A stretch of DNA of 64,000 bases. Source: Bacteroidota bacterium (GTDB taxonomy: Bacteria; Bacteroidota; Bacteroidia; Chitinophagales; BACL12). The stretch covers positions 248,001-312,000 of the forward strand of contig JADJJZ010000003.1 of the NCBI GenBank assembly GCA_016706255.1. Direction: 5' to 3'. The translations under genes were made by a program, and so were the position numbers. Below are positions 25,775 through 35,827 of the stretch, one piece after another. Numbering within the stretch: position 1 is the stretch's first letter; each line of letters begins with the position of its first letter. The notes beneath the pieces were generated by a model. That model was given only the letters and a program-made list of their open reading frames with translations, did no database searches and was not told the origin of the DNA.

Positions 25775-26240
25775 TTTAATTAGCTAATTAGCTGATTAGC
25801 AAATTAGCTGATGGGGTTCATAGTTGGAATGAAAATTATGCTCAAATTCGAATGGTGAATTAACTCAATTTTTTTTAACCGCGGAGGCCGCAGAGAAAAT
25901 ACACGCAGAGGAAACACAGAGGGATGATTAGTAAAGTCGAATTTTAAGCTATACATGTTAATTAAAAACTATCAATATCATACCAACTCAAAATTCTCCG
26001 TGCGCTCTGTGGGCTGTTTCTCCGTGACCTTTGTGGTTACTTTACTCAATAATTTGAAATAAATCCAACCTTAAATTTAGCTCCGAATGAAATACTTACT
26101 CAAAATCGGCTGTTCCAATGATAATTAATCACATTACGAGTCGGGCTAATATTGATTAACCCCAACGAGAGCTCCGAATGAACTACTTACTCAAAATCGG
26201 CTGTTCAATTAGCACATTGGTACATTCTCACATTGGTACA
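25775..26240. repeat. Repeat-rich intergenic region
   Basis: Contains inverted copies of a CGCAGAGA-type element (25877-25923 and 25994-26040). It also has two copies (26079-26116, 26170-26206) of a unit with CTCCGAATGAA and CTCAAAATCGGCTGTTC, separated by a segment GAGTCGGGCTAATATTGATT. The same unit and segment recur at 42660-42960. No gene is seen. Confidence 0.7.
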
Positions 26241-29204
26241 TCAATTCACCCAAACCTCATCACAAAAAATCCATGAATTCCCACCTTTTCCCGGATGCCA
26301 ATCGGGCACAGTGCCGTAATTAATAGCTTTAAATTTGATATACCTTGCTGTTGTAGCAGGAAAAGTAGTTGTTAAATTTTGAATTTCTTTTGAATCATAA
26401 TTATCTGCAGCAACTGTATTTTTAATTGTTGTGAGTAAGGTGAATTTTTTGCCATCATCAGACACATAAATTTCCAAAACAGATGGCATCCAAACCCAAC
26501 TCCGAACATCCTGCAAAAAACCTGCACCTGCTGAAGTAAATGTTTTTTTAGCACCGCAATCTAATACCACTTCCATATTCTCTCCCCACCAGCCTTGCCA
26601 CATACCTGTTCTGAAATCGCTACTGCCGTGTAAACCATCAATTAAAGCAGTGTTACCACCGGCGGTATATTGTTTATTATAATTGGTAATATAATTAACC
26701 TGATAATTATTTTCCCGTTGTGTGAATTTTGCTGTAACTACACCTGAACAGTATAATTTTCGGTCATCCATACAATATGTTGCTTTAATTATTGAGGTAG
26801 ATGCTATTTTAATTGTGATTGGTTTGTCAGTTAAAGCAGTCAAAATTCCCGGTTCATCATTAATGGTGTAATAAATATAACCCAATATCATATCTGAAGC
26901 AATGGTAATTGTTGCTTCGCCGGTGAAACTGGTGCCGGGCCCTGTAATAATTGGAGCATGCATTGCACCCGGCTCAACAATATTTTTACTTTGACGAACA
27001 CTCAGGTTTTTATTATCCGTAAAATTAAATTCCAACGAACCGCCCTGCATTATTTGCTGATGTGAAATTGAGTAACCGTTAACTGCAGTTCCATTTAATT
27101 TGGACGAGGCGAGATAAATACTTTTATCAGTTCTGTTATTGGTGGTAATGGTAAATTTTTTATTGTTTTCTAATTGAATTACAACTTTATCGAAAATAGC
27201 GGCGCCAAAATCATATTTCGGAAGGCCCGGACAAACCTGATATAATCCCATTGCACTTAATACATACCACGCACTCATTTGTCCGCAATCTTCATTGCCA
27301 ATTAATCCGTCAGGTGTGTTTTTATAAAACTCCCGCATTATTTTATCGACATAAAATTGTGTTTTATAAGGTGTTGATGTGTAATTAAATAAATAAGCAT
27401 AATTGTGACTCGGTTCGTTGCCATGTGCATATTGTCCGATTAATCCGGTAATATCCGATTGCACCCGTCCTGATGTTGCTGAAGTTGTTGTAAATAATTC
27501 ATTCAGGTGTTTTTCAAACGCTGCACTTTCTTTAATGGCCTGCGGGAAAAAAAATGCATATTGCCAGGCATTCGCTTCCGTATAATTAAAATTCACTTCA
27601 GTAGGATCAAACGGACTATACCATCCGCCATTAAAACGTGGACGTGCAAATTGATTGTCCATTAAGTTTTTATAATTGCTACCTCTGTTTGTAAAATATG
27701 TTATTTCCTCAAATGGAGCTTTTACTAAATTCGCCATTTGTGCAATACACCAGTCATCATAACTATATTCCAAAGTTTTTGAAACGGATTCAGGTTCTTC
27801 ATTGCTCTCAATAAATCCTTTTTCTTTATAAAAACTTAATCCGTAATGATCGGCCATGGCACTGCTTTTCATGGCTGTGTAAGCCTTTTGTAAATCAAAA
27901 TCATTAATTCCCTTCACAGCAGCATCTGCAATTACGCTTACTGAATGATAACCAATCATACATTCTGTTTCATTGCCACTTAACTCCCAAACCGGTAATC
28001 GCCCGCTCTGCTCATATTGTGCAATAAAAGTATTGATAAAATCATTTGTTCTGCTTGCATCTGTAAGTGTGAGTAAGGGATGTAAGGCTCTGAATGTATC
28101 CCATAATGAAAACACCGTGTAATTATTAAATGTTTGGGAAACATGAATGGTATTATCACGGCCGCGGTATTTATCATCAACATCTTCATAAATATTTGGA
28201 GCGAGCATGGTATGATAATAGGCAGTATAAAATATTACTAAATTATTATCGGGGTCGGTAAGTGATTTTTTTTCATCAGCAGCACTACTTACAGCTATTT
28301 TACTTAATTCATAATTCCAGATATAAGCGGCTTCATTTTTTACTTTATCAAAATCCCAATCGGGAATTTCTGCCTGCATATTTTTCCAGGCGCCTGCACA
28401 ATTAACCGGCGATAATGCACATTTTACCAAAAGTGTTGCATTGGCAGAAGTATTGAACGTAAAAAATGCTTTTAAATCTGTACCACTTAAAATAATTGGG
28501 CGGAAACCTTGGCCAGCAGTTTTTTGTAATAAATTAGAATCGGAAACGCCTGCAATGGTAAATGGTTGTGAAAATTCTATCGCAAAATATAACCACTGAT
28601 CTTTTGCCCATGAGGAGGATCGACGTAAACCTTGAATTTTAGTTGGAGATATTACTTCAATATAACTTCCCTCCAACAATAAATCGCGATGTGTTAAATC
28701 TAAAATTACGTTTGATTCTTTGCCCGGTATAAACGTATATTTATGTAGCCCAACCCTTGCTGTGGCAGTTAATTCTACATTAATTTTTTCATCATTTAAA
28801 ATTACCTGGTAATACCCGGGGCTTGCTTTTTCATTAGCATGCGAAAAGGTAGAAGCATATCCCTTTTTGGTATCGTTATTTACACTACTAATTGTAGTGG
28901 GAATTCCTGAGGTGGGCATTAATAAAATGTCACAATAATCTGCCACACCGGTACCGCTTAAATGGGTATGTGAAAAACCATAAATAATGCTGTCGCTATA
29001 ATGGTAACCCGAGCAGCCATCCCAATCGTTGTATCCATCAGGGCGAGTGTCGGGACTTAACTGCACAAACCCGTAGGGCAGGGTAGCACCGGGAAAAGTA
29101 TGGCCATGTCCGCCTGTTCCGATAAATGGATTTACATATTGGGTGAAATTTTGAGCCAGGGCAATTTGGGAAATAAAAACAAAAAGGAGTGTAAATCGTT
29201 TCAT
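26241..29204 (-). CDS. GH92 family alpha-mannosidase with C-terminal binding modules
   Basis: A 987-aa exported glycosidase. Signal peptide MKRFTLLFVFISQIALA. The GH92 fold begins YVNPFIGTGGHGHTFPGATL and has FSHTHLSGTG, NIYEDVDDKYRG and the catalytic-region motif GNEDCGQMSAWYVLSAMGLY. GH92 enzymes are calcium-dependent exo-alpha-mannosidases acting on N-glycans or yeast mannan. From about residue 740 a CHB_HEX_C-like module follows (APIITGPGTSFTGEATITIA), then a discoidin-like domain (DGLHGSSDFRTGMWQGWWG; TTARYIKFKAINYG). There is no sorting domain, so it is probably periplasmic. It stands alone on the minus strand. Confidence 0.94.
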   Translation of the reverse strand: MKRFTLLFVFISQIALAQNFTQYVNPFIGTGGHGHTFPGATLPYGFVQLSPDTRPDGYNDWDGCSGYHYSDSIIYGFSHTHLSGTGVADYCDILLMPTSGIPTTISSVNNDTKKGYASTFSHANEKASPGYYQVILNDEKINVELTATARVGLHKYTFIPGKESNVILDLTHRDLLLEGSYIEVISPTKIQGLRRSSSWAKDQWLYFAIEFSQPFTIAGVSDSNLLQKTAGQGFRPIILSGTDLKAFFTFNTSANATLLVKCALSPVNCAGAWKNMQAEIPDWDFDKVKNEAAYIWNYELSKIAVSSAADEKKSLTDPDNNLVIFYTAYYHTMLAPNIYEDVDDKYRGRDNTIHVSQTFNNYTVFSLWDTFRALHPLLTLTDASRTNDFINTFIAQYEQSGRLPVWELSGNETECMIGYHSVSVIADAAVKGINDFDLQKAYTAMKSSAMADHYGLSFYKEKGFIESNEEPESVSKTLEYSYDDWCIAQMANLVKAPFEEITYFTNRGSNYKNLMDNQFARPRFNGGWYSPFDPTEVNFNYTEANAWQYAFFFPQAIKESAAFEKHLNELFTTTSATSGRVQSDITGLIGQYAHGNEPSHNYAYLFNYTSTPYKTQFYVDKIMREFYKNTPDGLIGNEDCGQMSAWYVLSAMGLYQVCPGLPKYDFGAAIFDKVVIQLENNKKFTITTNNRTDKSIYLASSKLNGTAVNGYSISHQQIMQGGSLEFNFTDNKNLSVRQSKNIVEPGAMHAPIITGPGTSFTGEATITIASDMILGYIYYTINDEPGILTALTDKPITIKIASTSIIKATYCMDDRKLYCSGVVTAKFTQRENNYQVNYITNYNKQYTAGGNTALIDGLHGSSDFRTGMWQGWWGENMEVVLDCGAKKTFTSAGAGFLQDVRSWVWMPSVLEIYVSDDGKKFTLLTTIKNTVAADNYDSKEIQNLTTTFPATTARYIKFKAINYGTVPDWHPGKGGNSWIFCDEVWVN

Positions 29205-29430
29205 GGCATGAAGTTAAAAAAATTGGGATGAACAAATTATGGTTACGCACGTTTTTTCCCATATTGGGGAATATATCTACAAAACCAACTGAACATTAAT
29301 TTCGTATATAGATTTTTTTTTAGAAATTGGCTTGTTTTACGGCTTTTAATTATATTTACTTTTTGATAGCACAATTATTGTAAATAATTGATTGTTAGCA
29401 CACTACCATCTATAAAACGTTTTTTTACAT

Positions 29431-30690
29431 ATGTTAAGATTCATCAAACTCGGACTCCTCGTGTTAACACCGTTTTCTTTTACATTTGGTCAAAAAGACT
29501 GTTCATTTGACAATACCGGAAAAATTCCGCTCATTGATTTGGCCGGCGGATATTTTAATGGAGTGGCCGGCGGACTTTACCCCGGAGGTACAAATAGCAG
29601 ACCACCTGAACATCTTGCAAAATGTATTGAACATGTTTCATTAATTCAACCATTAAATACAGCAGGCAATCCTGACCCGAATGGTAAAGTTGTAATGTTG
29701 GGTATCGGCGCAAGTAACCCAATGGTGGAATTTCAGCAATTCAAGGAATTTTCAGAAGCATTTGATCCACTGAATGATGCATTGGAAATTATTAATGCAT
29801 GCCAGGGTGGAATAGCCATTCAAAAAATGTATGAAGCATCCGATACTTTTTGGATTGGTGTAGATAATTTACTTGAAGATAACGGATTGAACCCAAAACA
29901 GGTGCAGGTAATTTGGGTGGAACAAGAAAACACCAATAGTTATGATACACTTTTTAATACCGCAACAACTGCATTGGTAAATGATTTTTTGCGTTTAATG
30001 AAAGTTATTAAACTTAAGTTTCCGAATGCTCAAATTTGTTATGTTTCTGCCAGAACTTATGCCGGCTATGCTGATCCTATAGATCCTGAATTATCAAAAG
30101 GGTTATTATACCCACGCGATTATTTTAACGGATGGGCAATAAAGCGACTGGTTGAAAATGTAATTAATGCAACAGGCGAATATGATTACGAAGGTGTGGA
30201 TGCAATAATTCCGCTGGTTACCTGGGGCACTTATAATTGGACTGATGGATCAACACCACGTAATGATGGAATGTTTTTAGATTGCTACGAAGATACTGAT
30301 CCCGATGGTTTACATTTGTCAGGCGTTGGTGAACATAAATTCGGGGAATATATGTTCGAATATTTTAAAACAGATACCACTGCTCAATATTGGTATTATG
30401 ATGAAGGATTTTTAGATATTAAAAATCAGGATTTAGCAAAAAGTGAAATAATGATTGTGCCGAATCCGGCAAGTGGCAATACAATTAAATTTAATGCCAC
30501 AGCCTTTTTACCAAATGAACAGATTAATTATCAGATTGCTGATGCAACAGGTAAATTAATAACAACAGGCATTGGTTATGGTAACGAAAATATTGATATT
30601 ACAATAAATGATTTACCATCCGGTTTATATACCATAAATGCATTTGCAGAAAGTGGCGTTGCAGCGGGTCGGTTTATTGTAACCCATTAA
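29431..30690 (+). CDS. T9SS-sorted SGNH-hydrolase-like protein
   Basis: A 419-aa exported protein. Signal peptide MLRFIKLGLLVLTPFSFTFG. The body resembles an SGNH/GDSL hydrolase: GIGASNPM near residues 91-98 as the first block, and DPDGLHLSGVGEHKFG near 300-315 matching the DxxH block that supplies the catalytic Asp and His. The nucleophile serine would be S95 in GASN, a variant of GDS. The last 75 residues are a type IX sorting domain (VPNPASGNTIKFNAT to the end). The substrate is unknown; an esterase on polysaccharides is a reasonable guess. The stop codon overlaps the end of the ROK gene by 4 bases, convergent. Confidence 0.75.
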   Translation: MLRFIKLGLLVLTPFSFTFGQKDCSFDNTGKIPLIDLAGGYFNGVAGGLYPGGTNSRPPEHLAKCIEHVSLIQPLNTAGNPDPNGKVVMLGIGASNPMVEFQQFKEFSEAFDPLNDALEIINACQGGIAIQKMYEASDTFWIGVDNLLEDNGLNPKQVQVIWVEQENTNSYDTLFNTATTALVNDFLRLMKVIKLKFPNAQICYVSARTYAGYADPIDPELSKGLLYPRDYFNGWAIKRLVENVINATGEYDYEGVDAIIPLVTWGTYNWTDGSTPRNDGMFLDCYEDTDPDGLHLSGVGEHKFGEYMFEYFKTDTTAQYWYYDEGFLDIKNQDLAKSEIMIVPNPASGNTIKFNATAFLPNEQINYQIADATGKLITTGIGYGNENIDITINDLPSGLYTINAFAESGVAAGRFIVTH

Positions 30691-31634
30691 TTTAAATCTT
30701 TCCAGATAAGTGAAGCGCTACCTAAAATGGCTGCTTCACTTTCTTTTAATCCTGATGGCACGATCGGGATTTTATTTTTATATATCGGCAGCAAATAACT
30801 TTCGAAACTTTTTATTGTTGGTTTAAAAATTAAATCCCCGGCCTGTGCTAGTCCGCCGAATAAAAATATTTTTTCAGGTCGCGTATAACAAACTGAATTA
30901 CTTAATGCGAACCCAAGAATTTCACCTGTTTTTTTAAATGCTTCCATAGCAATGGTATCACCTTCAATTGCTTTTTTATAAATTTCAGCACTATCTATCA
31001 TATTACCGATACTGGTTCTAAACTCATCCAGATTTTGGTTGCGCACCAATTCATAATATGTTTTTACAATACCGGGTGCACTTACATATTGTTCCAAACA
31101 GCCTCTTCTGCCACAAGGGCATTCACGGCCATTTCTGTAAACAATGGTATGCCCTAATTCACCGGCCAGGCTATCATAACCGTAAGCGATATTTCCATTT
31201 ACCACAATCCCACTTCCTAAACCTGTACCTAAAGTGATAAACAAAAAATCTTTCATGCCTTTTGCAGCACCAAAATACATCTCGCCAATTGCAGCAGCTT
31301 TTGCATCATTCGTTAAGGCAACAGGTAAGGAAAATGTTTTTTCAAAGTATTTTTTCAGCGGAATTACACCCTGCCATGGAAGATTTGGTGCAAAATCGAT
31401 GGTGCCTTTATAATAATTGCCATTAGGCGTGCCAATACCAACACCTACCAGCTTAACACCTAGTGTTGAACATTGCTCCTGCGCCCATTTATACAGGTCA
31501 GCAGGTAACATTTCCGGGTTGGGGTAGCCCTTGGTTTTCGCTTTGTCGGTCGCTAAAATGTGGCCATTGTGGTCAACAATACCAAATTTTATCCCGGTTC
31601 CACCTATGTCAATTCCTAAAACTACCTCGTTCAT
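30687..31634 (-). CDS. ROK family sugar kinase (glucokinase-like)
   Basis: A 315-aa cytoplasmic kinase. It has the N-terminal phosphate loop VLGIDIGGTGIKFGIVD, the catalytic-region aspartate (LTNDAKAAAIGE), FLFITLGTGLGSGIVVNG, and the ROK zinc motif CPCGRRGCLEQYVSAPG. These place it in the ROK family, probably a glucokinase phosphorylating glucose with ATP or polyphosphate. Sequence alone does not fix the sugar. It starts 26 bases after the DinB-like gene and may be cotranscribed with it. Confidence 0.92.
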   Translation of the reverse strand: MNEVVLGIDIGGTGIKFGIVDHNGHILATDKAKTKGYPNPEMLPADLYKWAQEQCSTLGVKLVGVGIGTPNGNYYKGTIDFAPNLPWQGVIPLKKYFEKTFSLPVALTNDAKAAAIGEMYFGAAKGMKDFLFITLGTGLGSGIVVNGNIAYGYDSLAGELGHTIVYRNGRECPCGRRGCLEQYVSAPGIVKTYYELVRNQNLDEFRTSIGNMIDSAEIYKKAIEGDTIAMEAFKKTGEILGFALSNSVCYTRPEKIFLFGGLAQAGDLIFKPTIKSFESYLLPIYKNKIPIVPSGLKESEAAILGSASLIWKDLN

Positions 31635-31659
31635 TTAGCTGTTTTGCGGTAAAATTAAA

Positions 31660-32103
31660 TTATTTGTTCAATAATCGGCGATGATAGTTGATTTGACCCT
31701 GGTGATAAGCCAAATGTGCCAGCAAATGGAACAACACATAATTTATCGTTTTACCTGCTCCAAATTTATCGGTTGGATATATATTAGCAGTACTTCCGTC
31801 TTCCATTTTATCAAAGGTAGTTGACACTACATCCGAAGTAATGGTAAGCAGCGATATTAATTCCGTTTTCGGAATATCTTTTAAACTGAATTCAGCATCA
31901 CGGTCGCGCACATACGGTGTGTCACCTAAAATTGCACCAACAAACAAACGTAAATTTCCGGCTAAATGCAGTGCAAGATTTCCGGCACTATTATTAATTC
32001 CGGGAGCAACTTTCCAAATATCCTGTTCATTGGTATAGGCAGTAATATCATCAACTGCCATTTTTAAATACCGTGCATACATTTCATTTAATTCTTTGAG
32101 CAT
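31660..32103 (-). CDS. DinB/YfiT-like putative metal-dependent protein
   Basis: A 147-aa four-helix protein. Histidines in LALHLAGNLRLFV and HLLAHLAYHQGQINYHRR fit the three-histidine metal site of the DinB/YfiT superfamily (DUF1572-like). Members act in thiol transfer or are uncharacterised. It is flanked by the K+ channel gene (6 bases upstream) and the ROK gene, all on the minus strand. Specific reaction unknown. Confidence 0.8.
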   Translation of the reverse strand: MLKELNEMYARYLKMAVDDITAYTNEQDIWKVAPGINNSAGNLALHLAGNLRLFVGAILGDTPYVRDRDAEFSLKDIPKTELISLLTITSDVVSTTFDKMEDGSTANIYPTDKFGAGKTINYVLFHLLAHLAYHQGQINYHRRLLNK

Positions 32104-32109
32104 ATTGTT

Positions 32110-33108
32110 TTATTTAAATAATAAAATGGATTGATTAATCTGTTTTTTTGAACCCATAATAATTACTCCGTCGCCAACCTGAATAGCAGCGGTAGGTCCC
32201 GGATTTAAAATATATTTTTCCGAACCTGATTTAATACCAATTATTGTAGCACCTGTTTTTTTCCAACAATCCACTTCACCAACTACCAGGTTTTTTTCAG
32301 CACTGATTTCCTGTATAATAAAATCATCGCCGGTAGAGGTGGACATAATATCAATAAATTCTTCAATATCCGGATTGTTCACCAGCATGGCCATATGCGC
32401 TCCGCCTATTTTATCGGGCATAATAACATTTTTTGCTCCCGCACTTTTTAATTTTTTAATGGAGGTTACATGTGTGGCGCGACTAATAATTTTAATTTTC
32501 GGATTTAACGATTTTGCGGTAAGACAAACAAATACATTTAATGCATCATCAGGCAAAGTTGTAATAATTGCATCTGCAACCATTATTCCTGCACTTAACA
32601 ACGTTTCATCTTTGGTGGCATCAGCTTGAATAAAATGATAGCCGGTTACTTCAGGATGTTCCTGTATTTTATTGATATCATTTTCAATAATCACCAAACC
32701 ATCACTTGTTTTATTTAATATACGTGCGGCTTCTCTGCCATTTCTGCCAAATCCGCAAATAATGGTATGCCCTTTTAATGTATCGATATCTTTTTGCATC
32801 TTATATTTTTTATAATAACGTATAAATTCTCCATCTAAAAAATATCTTGAAATTTGAGTAATAAAGTATCCAAATATTACCAGGCCTGCCACAATTAAAA
32901 ATATGGTAAATATCTTCCCTTCATCACTCAATGGATGTACCTCCGAAAACCCAACCGTTCCCAAAGTGATTATGGTCATATAAAAGGCATCCAGTAACGA
33001 AAAATGTTCAATCAGCATGAACCCGACAATGCCTATAAGTATAGCGCCACCTAATAAAAATAAAGCTAAATAGGTTTTTTGAAACGGATTATTTCCCGAA
33101 AATTTCAT
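32110..33108 (-). CDS. Two-TM potassium channel with RCK (TrkA-N/TrkA-C) domains
   Basis: About 332 aa from the ATG at 33108 (MKFSGNNPFQKTY); an upstream start at 33168 adds 20 poorly placed residues. Two membrane helices (LALFLLGGAILIGIVGFML; GKIFTIFLIVAGLVIFGYFI) flank a pore loop with selectivity-filter-like TLGTVGFSEV. The cytoplasmic part has an RCK Rossmann domain (IICGFGRNGREAARIL, then IENDINKIQEH) and a C-terminal TrkA-C domain. It is likely a ligand-gated K+ channel. The filter reads TVGF rather than TVGY, still seen in the family. Confidence 0.92.
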   Translation of the reverse strand: MKFSGNNPFQKTYLALFLLGGAILIGIVGFMLIEHFSLLDAFYMTIITLGTVGFSEVHPLSDEGKIFTIFLIVAGLVIFGYFITQISRYFLDGEFIRYYKKYKMQKDIDTLKGHTIICGFGRNGREAARILNKTSDGLVIIENDINKIQEHPEVTGYHFIQADATKDETLLSAGIMVADAIITTLPDDALNVFVCLTAKSLNPKIKIISRATHVTSIKKLKSAGAKNVIMPDKIGGAHMAMLVNNPDIEEFIDIMSTSTGDDFIIQEISAEKNLVVGEVDCWKKTGATIIGIKSGSEKYILNPGPTAAIQVGDGVIIMGSKKQINQSILLFK

Positions 33109-33323
33109 TTTTAAATAATTGGAAGTGGCAAGGGTAAAATTAACAGTAAAAATAGGATTCAAGTGCAAACAAATGTCACCGATATCAATTTAAAGTAAGG
33201 GTTGGATAGCAAAATCCAATTCGCATATTTTGCGCGCTATTTCGTCATTAAAGCAGGTTGTGGAATAACTGCCTTTGCAAAAGCAGATTTTATGTAAGAT
33301 TTTTGCAGCTCAAGAAAAGAAAC

Positions 33324-34091
33324 ATGGATTTTTCAATATTTGCACATGCTGATGCCTGGATTGCCCTCTTAACCCTTACGGTACTTGAGATTGTACTGGG
33401 TATAGACAACATCATTTTTATCAGCATCCTCTCTACAAAACTACCTGAAGCGCAACAAAAACCTGCCCGTCGCTGGGGTTTGGGCCTGGCAATGGGTACC
33501 AGAATCCTGTTATTACTATCCATTAGCTGGATTTTAAGCCTGCAGGAGGACTTGTTTAAAATTGGCTCCATGGGCATTTCCGGTCGCGACCTGGTGCTCC
33601 TTTCGGGTGGTTTATTCCTTATTTATAAGGCAACCACCGAAATCCACGCCAAAATTGAAGGCGATGAACACGATGAGGAGGCAAAAGTGAAACGTCCTTC
33701 CTTTATGTCTATCATTCTCCAGATTTTATTGCTCGATATCGTGTTTTCACTCGATTCCGTTATCACAGCAGTAGGTATGGTGGATGCCGATAAGGTGATA
33801 ATTATGATTTTGGCTGTTATTATAGCCGTGGGTATTATGCTTTTTGCCGCAGACCCAATCAGCAATTTTGTCCAAAAACACCCAACCGTTAAAATGCTCG
33901 CCCTCTCATTTTTAGTGATGATCGGCGTTAGTTTACTTATTGAAGGTACAGGAGGCCATGTTGAAAAAGGATTTATTTATGTTGCAATGGGCTTCTCGGT
34001 TGTAGTTGAAATGCTCAATTTGCGCATGCAAGCCAAGGCCAAAAAACGTAAGGAACAGAAAAATTTAGACGAAAACGAATTTGGTAATTAA
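33324..34091 (+). CDS. TerC family integral membrane protein
   Basis: About 255 aa from the ATG at 33324 (MDFSIFAHADAWIALLTLTV). An in-frame start at 33258 would add 22 unconserved residues. Seven or so membrane helices are visible, with the TerC signature acidic residues in LEIVLGIDNIIFISIL and IVFSLDSVITAVGM. TerC proteins are linked to metal (manganese) export or membrane-protein metalation. A charged loop (EIHAKIEGDEHDEEAKVKR) lies between helices 3 and 4. It ends with a terminator shared with the convergent LolC/E-type gene. Confidence 0.93.
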   Translation: MDFSIFAHADAWIALLTLTVLEIVLGIDNIIFISILSTKLPEAQQKPARRWGLGLAMGTRILLLLSISWILSLQEDLFKIGSMGISGRDLVLLSGGLFLIYKATTEIHAKIEGDEHDEEAKVKRPSFMSIILQILLLDIVFSLDSVITAVGMVDADKVIIMILAVIIAVGIMLFAADPISNFVQKHPTVKMLALSFLVMIGVSLLIEGTGGHVEKGFIYVAMGFSVVVEMLNLRMQAKAKKRKEQKNLDENEFGN

Positions 34092-34112
34092 TACAAATAA
34101 AAATATTATAGC

Positions 34113-34145
34113 AGCCCGGTAGCTTTTAGTTACCGGGTTTTTTTA
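34113..34145 (+). terminator. Terminator between TerC and the LolC/E-type permease gene
   Basis: CCCGGTA (34115-34121) pairs with TACCGGG (34131-34137), followed by TTTTTTT. It serves the plus-strand TerC gene. Confidence 0.85.
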
Positions 34146-35387
34146 TTCACTTTTAAATAACCACTTTTGACGCGCTGCCATATACGCCGGAAAATACGCT
34201 GCCGCACATCCTACAAATAATACCGTTAAAAATACATTCACATAATCTTTCCATTCCAAAGCAATAGGATAGGCAGTTACCACAAATGTTCCCTGTCCAG
34301 GAATAGTTACAATGCCAAATTTCATTTGTAAATAACACAAAATTGTAGCGAGGGTAAATCCGATACCAATACTTACTAAAGTTTGTAAAATACCCTGAAT
34401 AAAAAATATATTGCGAATAGTAGATTCAGTTGCACCTAACGAACGTAAAATACCAATGTCTTTTTTCTTGTCAATTACCAGCATCGCAATTGAACCAATC
34501 ATATTAAATGCAGCAATAATAAAAATGAATGTCAGAATAAAATACACAGCCCATTTCTCCGTGCGCATTACACGATACAAAAATTCATTTTGCATGAAGC
34601 GGTTTTTAACCACATAATCATCACCCATTATTGCACTAATACGTTTCATTATGGCATCAACTTCTTTCGCAGATGTTGTTTTAATTTCTAAAGAACTCAC
34701 TTCGCCATTTTCATATTCTAATAAACTGCGAATAAATGGCAAAGAAGTAATTACATATTTACTGTCAAATTCCTGCTGAATTCTAAATACACCCATAGGC
34801 TGAATACCGCGCTGCACAAAGGTGTTACGCGGATTTGCTGATGGTTTTGCACCCCGCCGCGGCATAAAAATCTGAACAGCGGGATAATCTAAACCCAAAC
34901 TTACATTTAAAGTAGATGCCACACCGGAACCCATTACGGCGCAATCTAAATTGTAATTCAAATAATTATAGTTTAAAATATATTCACCATAAAAAACACT
35001 ATCGTCAACTGCAGTAACATAACGATACATGGTATCCACACCTTTTATAGTTGCAATATGTTCCTGTTTATTGTAAGCGAGTAAAACATTTTCTTCCAGC
35101 GTTTCAGAAATATAAGATACACCTTCCAATTGTTGTATTTGTGCAATTTTGGTGCTGTCAGGAACAAAAACTTTTCCTACTAAAGGTGTTATGGTAATAT
35201 CCGGATAAAAAGTGCTGTATAATCGCGCAACTAAATTTTCGAAACCATTAAACGCAGATAAAACAATAATTAAGGATGCACTGCCAATAATAATTCCCGA
35301 CATCGATATGCCTGAAATAATATTAATGGCGTTAGTCGATTTTTTGGAAAAGATATAACGCCAGGCAATCCTTAACGTAAGTTTCAT
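34143..35387 (-). CDS. ABC transporter permease, LolC/LolE (FtsX-like) type
   Basis: A 414-aa inner-membrane permease. One membrane helix lies near the N-terminus (ISGIIIGSASLIIVLSAFNG), a large periplasmic domain spans about 45-270, and three helices form the FtsX-like C-terminus (YFILTFIFIIAAFNMIGSIAML; ILQTLVSIGIGFTLATILCY; VNVFLTVLFVGCAAAYFPAY). The coupling motif KKDIGILRSLGATESTI is typical of lipoprotein-releasing permeases. The ATPase partner is not in the window. It overlaps rbfA by 4 bases. Confidence 0.9.
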   Translation of the reverse strand: MKLTLRIAWRYIFSKKSTNAINIISGISMSGIIIGSASLIIVLSAFNGFENLVARLYSTFYPDITITPLVGKVFVPDSTKIAQIQQLEGVSYISETLEENVLLAYNKQEHIATIKGVDTMYRYVTAVDDSVFYGEYILNYNYLNYNLDCAVMGSGVASTLNVSLGLDYPAVQIFMPRRGAKPSANPRNTFVQRGIQPMGVFRIQQEFDSKYVITSLPFIRSLLEYENGEVSSLEIKTTSAKEVDAIMKRISAIMGDDYVVKNRFMQNEFLYRVMRTEKWAVYFILTFIFIIAAFNMIGSIAMLVIDKKKDIGILRSLGATESTIRNIFFIQGILQTLVSIGIGFTLATILCYLQMKFGIVTIPGQGTFVVTAYPIALEWKDYVNVFLTVLFVGCAAAYFPAYMAARQKWLFKSE

Positions 35388-35755
35388 TCAGATGCGTTAT
35401 TATTATCTTCTTCCTTATTTTTTTTGAATAACTCCTCTAAGCGGTAAACATTATCTAATGTATCGTCGAGAAAAAATTGCATTTCCGGAATTATTCTTAA
35501 TGCATTACGCATAATATGCCCAAATCGCCTGCGGATATCTCTGATATTGCTATTCAGCTTTTCTACAACTGCTTCACCTTCATTTTTATCAAAAACACTT
35601 ACATAAATCTTACAGGTCTGAAGGTCACTGGTAATTTTCACTTCTGTCACCGTTACAAACTTATTACCGTAATAATTGGCGCCCTCCTTTTGCAGAAAAA
35701 TGCTCATTTCGTCCTGCACCAGTTGATTTATCTTCTTTTGTCGTCTGCTATCCAT
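35384..35755 (-). CDS. rbfA: Ribosome-binding factor A
   Basis: A 123-aa KH-fold protein that helps mature the 16S rRNA 5' end. It shows RRQKKINQLVQDEMSIFLQ, the KIYVSVFD strand and LRIIPEMQFFLDDTLDNVYR, all typical of RbfA. It precedes the LolC/E-type gene with a 4-base overlap (ATGA), a pairing common in Bacteroidota. Confidence 0.95.
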   Translation of the reverse strand: MDSRRQKKINQLVQDEMSIFLQKEGANYYGNKFVTVTEVKITSDLQTCKIYVSVFDKNEGEAVVEKLNSNIRDIRRRFGHIMRNALRIIPEMQFFLDDTLDNVYRLEELFKKNKEEDNNNASE

Positions 35756-35827
35756 AATGTGCTAAGTTACTGCGTTTCTTGCATTCAGTAACAGCCCGAG
35801 GGAGATTTTGTAAATTTGCCGTTGATT

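Noticed and set aside
31501..31509. Another GCAGGTAAC box
   Set aside because: It lies inside the coding sequence of the ROK kinase gene with no partner box or arms. A 9-base word is expected about once by chance in a window of this size on both strands.
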